A DNA stretch of 6,438 bases from an uncultured Mesorhizobium sp. (GTDB taxonomy: Bacteria; Pseudomonadota; Alphaproteobacteria; Rhizobiales; Rhizobiaceae). Positions 5,475 to 6,438 of this stretch are shown here, in pieces. The translations under genes were made by a program, and so were the position numbers. Where the stretch lies: contig CATMOC010000223.1 of assembly GCA_950071955.1 (NCBI GenBank), positions 1 to 6,438 of the forward strand, read 5' to 3'. The first letter of the stretch is position 1. Every line of letters begins with the position of its first letter. Under the pieces are notes generated by a model. It had not been told where the DNA came from. It saw only the letters and a program-made list of their open reading frames with translations, and did no database searches.

Positions 5475-6438
5475 ATGGTTTCGCGCTATCACGAGGTCTA
5501 CGAAAGCTGGAAGCGCGATCCCGAGGCCTTCTGGGCCGAGGCGGCGAAGGCGATCGACTGGTATTCCCCGGCAGAACGGGTGTTCGACCCGAGCGAGGGC
5601 GTCTACGGCCGATGGTTCGCCGGCGCGACCTGCAACACCTGCTACAACGCCGTCGACCGGCATGTCGAGAATGGCCGCGCCGAGCAGGCTGCGCTGATCT
5701 ACGACAGCCCGGTCACCGGCGCGAAGAAGAGCTTCACCTATGCCGAACTGAAGGCGGAGGTCGAGGCGCTCGCCGCCGTACTCCGGGATCGCGGCGTCGA
5801 GAAGGGCGACCGGGTCATCATCTACATGCCCATGGTTCCCGAGGCGGTCTTCGCCATGCTCGCCTGCGCGCGCATCGGCGCGATCCATTCGGTGGTGTTC
5901 GGCGGCTTCGCGGCACGCGAACTCGCCACCCGCATCGACGATTCGACCCCGAAGCTGATCGTCTCGGCATCCTGCGGCATCGAGCCCGGGCGCGTGGTCG
6001 CCTACAAGCCGCTGCTCGACGGGGCCATCCAGATGGCGCGGCACAAGGTGGACGCCTGCATCGTGCTGCAGCGCGAACAACTGGGATGCGACCTGGTCGA
6101 CAGCCGCGATACCGACTACACATCCGCGGTGGCGGAGGCGAAGCGGGCGGGCCGTAAGGTGCCCTGTGTACCGGTCGCGGCGACCGATCCGCTCTACGTC
6201 CTCTACACGTCGGGTACGACCGGCCAGCCCAAGGGCGTGGTGCGCGACAATGGCGGGCACATGGTCATGCTGGCATGGTCGATGTGGAACGAGTTCGGCG
6301 TCAGGCCGGGCGAGGTCTTCTGGGCGGCCTCGGATGTCGGCTGGGTCGTGGGCCATTCCTACATCGTCTACGCGCCGCTGCTGCACGGCTCTACGACCAT
6401 CCTGTTCGAGGGCAAGCCGGTCGGCACCCCCGACGCCG
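5475..6438 (+). CDS. prpE: Propionyl-CoA synthetase (EC 6.2.1.17), N-terminal half (3' end outside window)
   Basis: 321 codons are visible with no stop; full-length PrpE is about 630 residues. The enzyme is a cytosolic adenylate-forming ligase that converts propionate, ATP and CoA to propionyl-CoA via a propionyl-AMP intermediate, feeding the methylcitrate or methylmalonyl-CoA route. The start MVSRYHEVYESW and residues 5-60 match the acetyl-CoA synthetase N-terminal domain. The AMP-binding P-loop YTSGTTGQPKG is at 244-254, followed by VRDNGGH. DVGWVVGHSY (287-296) then leads into YAPLLHG and FEGKPVGTPDA, wording closer to PrpE than to acetate-specific Acs (which has GWVTGHSYIVYGPL). The ATG at 5475 is preceded by GGAGG (5466-5470), 4 bases away. 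The catalytic C-terminal lysine lies beyond the window. Acetyl-CoA synthetase is the main alternative and is less likely. The gene is divergent from the small membrane gene, with an inverted repeat between them. Confidence 0.93.
   Translation, partial: MVSRYHEVYESWKRDPEAFWAEAAKAIDWYSPAERVFDPSEGVYGRWFAGATCNTCYNAVDRHVENGRAEQAALIYDSPVTGAKKSFTYAELKAEVEALAAVLRDRGVEKGDRVIIYMPMVPEAVFAMLACARIGAIHSVVFGGFAARELATRIDDSTPKLIVSASCGIEPGRVVAYKPLLDGAIQMARHKVDACIVLQREQLGCDLVDSRDTDYTSAVAEAKRAGRKVPCVPVAATDPLYVLYTSGTTGQPKGVVRDNGGHMVMLAWSMWNEFGVRPGEVFWAASDVGWVVGHSYIVYAPLLHGSTTILFEGKPVGTPDA

Noticed and set aside
5403..6386. 327-residue minus-strand open frame opposite prpE
   Set aside because: Shadow of the prpE coding frame, which shows clear adenylate-forming enzyme motifs.

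Overview
The window is high-GC DNA with the look of a Rhizobiales alphaproteobacterium, most likely in the Mesorhizobium/Aminobacter/Phyllobacteriaceae range. This rests on codon use, on the pgk / small membrane protein / class I aldolase arrangement known from rhizobia, and on a rhizobial-style palindromic intergenic repeat. It reads as an ordinary chromosomal housekeeping region. I see no phage, conjugation, toxin-antitoxin, CRISPR, tRNA or rRNA signal, and no convincing new multi-gene system.

Layout. (1) Bases 1-1284 (+) hold the C-terminal part of a CPA1-type K+/H+ antiporter of the NhaP2/CvrA kind. (2) Bases 1380-2576 (+) hold complete phosphoglycerate kinase (pgk), with a plausible promoter just upstream. 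(3) Bases 2611-2952 (-) hold a 113-residue, four-helix membrane protein of unknown role, convergent with pgk. (4) Bases 2953-3219 are a divergent control region with an AT-rich palindrome resembling a rhizobial PckR (LacI family) operator. (5) Bases 3220-4131 (+) hold complete class I fructose-bisphosphate aldolase (fbaB/fda). (6) Bases 4132-4452 are gene-free and carry a 99-bp element bounded by 15-bp inverted repeats. (7) Bases 4453-5217 (+) hold an SGNH/GDSL hydrolase with an N-terminal membrane anchor. (8) Bases 5185-5355 (-) hold a small two-helix membrane protein whose 3' end overlaps the hydrolase tail to tail. (9) From base 5475 (+) runs the N-terminal half of propionyl-CoA synthetase (prpE), cut by the window end.

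How the genes fit together. Pgk and the aldolase are both reversible enzymes of lower glycolysis and gluconeogenesis, and the operator-like palindrome before the aldolase suggests control by carbon source. PrpE activates propionate to propionyl-CoA and is a separate transcription unit. The antiporter, the hydrolase and the two small membrane proteins have no obvious functional tie to these pathways. The points most worth a second look are the palindromic intergenic element, the aldolase operator, the inverted repeat before prpE, and the two small membrane proteins.
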